Source: Leucobacter sp. (GTDB lineage: Bacteria > Actinomycetota > Actinomycetes > Actinomycetales > Microbacteriaceae). From it: DNA of 6,692 nucleotides. Below, one piece after another: positions 5,842 to 6,692 of the stretch. The notes under the pieces are model-generated. The model saw only the letters and a list, made by a program, of their open reading frames with translations, searched no databases and had not been told where the DNA came from. The stretch is taken from NCBI GenBank assembly GCA_031178565.1, contig JAPSIU010000152.1, positions 1 through 6,692 of the forward strand. The letters are read 5' to 3'. The position numbers were made by a program, and so were the translations under genes. Every line of letters begins with the position of its first letter. The first letter of the stretch is position 1.

Positions 5842-6692
5842 TCACTTGTTCTTCTTCTTCGCGCGCTTCGCGCTGATCGGCTGCTGGCGCTGCCCGGCCT
5901 GTCCCTGGTTCCCGGACTGCTCGGCCTGCACCTCGTCCTCGGTCAGCTTACCCTTCGCCTTGAGGCGGGCCTGGCGCGCTCGCCAGGCGTCGCTGCCGGG
6001 GGTCGGCATATTGCGGATCACGATGTACTGCTGGCCCATGGTCCAGAGATTCGAGGAGAACCAGTAGATGTTGAGCGCGAGGGGAAAGGCCACGCCGGAG
6101 AAGATGAAGGCGAAGGGAATGATGTAGAGCAGGATCTTCTGCTGCCGGTACATGGGGGAGTTCTTCGTCTCATCGGAGACGTTCTTCGACATGATCTGCA
6201 GCTGGGTGAAGAACTGCGAAGCGATCATCAGCACCATGATCGCGCCGAGCAGCGCTACGACGACCCAGTTGCCGCCCTCCCAACCCTGGGTGAAGGTCAT
6301 CTTGAGGGGTGCGCCGAACACGGTGGCGGCGTTGAAGCTCTGGGTCAGCGCCTCGTTCATGAAGCCGATGCCTGTGCGGTTCTCGGCCGCGTGCCGCAGC
6401 ACGTAGAACAGCGAGAAGAAGATCGGCATCTGGATGAGGATCGGGAGGCAGGAGGCGAACGGGTTGGTCCCGTGCTTCTTGTAGAGCGCCATCGTCTCGC
6501 GGCTCATCGCCTCACGCGAGAACTGATCCTTCTTGCCCTTGTACTTGTCCTGGACCTTCTTCATCTCGGGAGCGAGGTCCATCATGCGTCGCTGCGACTT
6601 GATCTGCCGCACGGTGACGGGGATCAGCGCCGAGCGCACGATGACGACGAGGCCGATGATGGAGAGTACCCACGTCAGGCCCGACTCCGGAT
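5842..6692 (-). CDS. yidC: Membrane protein insertase YidC (N-terminus outside window)
   Basis: YidC/Oxa1 inserts and folds inner-membrane proteins, alone or with SecYEG. The frame is open to the right edge of the window, giving 282 residues; the GTG at 6639 is an internal Val codon inside the first visible membrane helix, not a start. Going along the fragment: helix 1 (about 7-25) with the conserved groove Arg19 in VVIVRSALIP, a charged cytosolic hairpin rich in Lys and Gln (about 28-72), helix 2 (79-101), helix 3 (141-163), and the last two helices (about 186-222) containing ALNIYWFSSN. A Gln-rich, strongly basic tail ends in AKRAKKKNK, suited to ribosome contact. Probably only the first few dozen residues are missing. 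It leads the yidC-jag-rsmG-parA-parB run, with jag seven bases downstream. Confidence 0.95.
   Translation of the reverse strand, partial: PESGLTWVLSIIGLVVIVRSALIPVTVRQIKSQRRMMDLAPEMKKVQDKYKGKKDQFSREAMSRETMALYKKHGTNPFASCLPILIQMPIFFSLFYVLRHAAENRTGIGFMNEALTQSFNAATVFGAPLKMTFTQGWEGGNWVVVALLGAIMVLMIASQFFTQLQIMSKNVSDETKNSPMYRQQKILLYIIPFAFIFSGVAFPLALNIYWFSSNLWTMGQQYIVIRNMPTPGSDAWRARQARLKAKGKLTEDEVQAEQSGNQGQAGQRQQPISAKRAKKKNK

Noticed and set aside
6637..6639. GTG as a possible start of yidC
   Set aside because: The frame continues upstream to the window edge and encodes the first half of a membrane helix, so this codon is the Val before the conserved groove Arg.

Overview
This window looks like the conserved oriC-flanking region of a high-GC Gram-positive bacterium, most likely Micrococcales and probably Microbacteriaceae (Leucobacter/Microbacterium-like). 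Three things point there: the strongly GC-rich codon use, the gene order, and individual traits such as a KH/R3H Jag protein after yidC, a DUF6049-type envelope protein beside trxB, and a SigR/SigH-type promoter. The family-level assignment is an inference from gene order and protein character; no search was run.

Left part, plus strand (1-2092). The C-terminal part of a DUF6049-like, membrane-anchored protein is followed by trxB (thioredoxin reductase) and trxA (thioredoxin). The trxBA unit starts behind a GGAAT-N18-GTT element, an exact match to the promoter used by the disulfide-stress sigma factors SigR (Streptomyces) and SigH (Mycobacterium). Its GGAAT box overlaps the stop codon of the upstream gene. 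The unit ends in a perfect 17-bp stem terminator.

Right part, minus strand (2130-6692, read right to left). A run of yidC (partial; membrane insertase), jag (KH/R3H RNA-binding protein), rsmG (16S rRNA m7G methyltransferase), parA and parB (chromosome segregation) is followed by a short SRPBCC-domain gene of unknown role. A near-perfect parS centromere site (15 of 16 bases) fills the jag-rsmG junction. The ParB protein encoded here should load on it with CTP, and ParA should move the resulting complex. The right edge of the window therefore points towards rnpA-rpmH-dnaA and the origin.

The two gene sets converge between trxA and the SRPBCC gene. No mobile element, CRISPR array, RNA gene or unknown multi-gene system was seen. 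Every gap is under about 90 bp and the gaps hold only regulatory signals. The window is a normal core-genome region; the points worth a second look are the redox promoter, the parS/rsmG start arrangement, the co-centred inverted repeats in the trxB leader, and the slimmed gene order compared with Mycobacterium.
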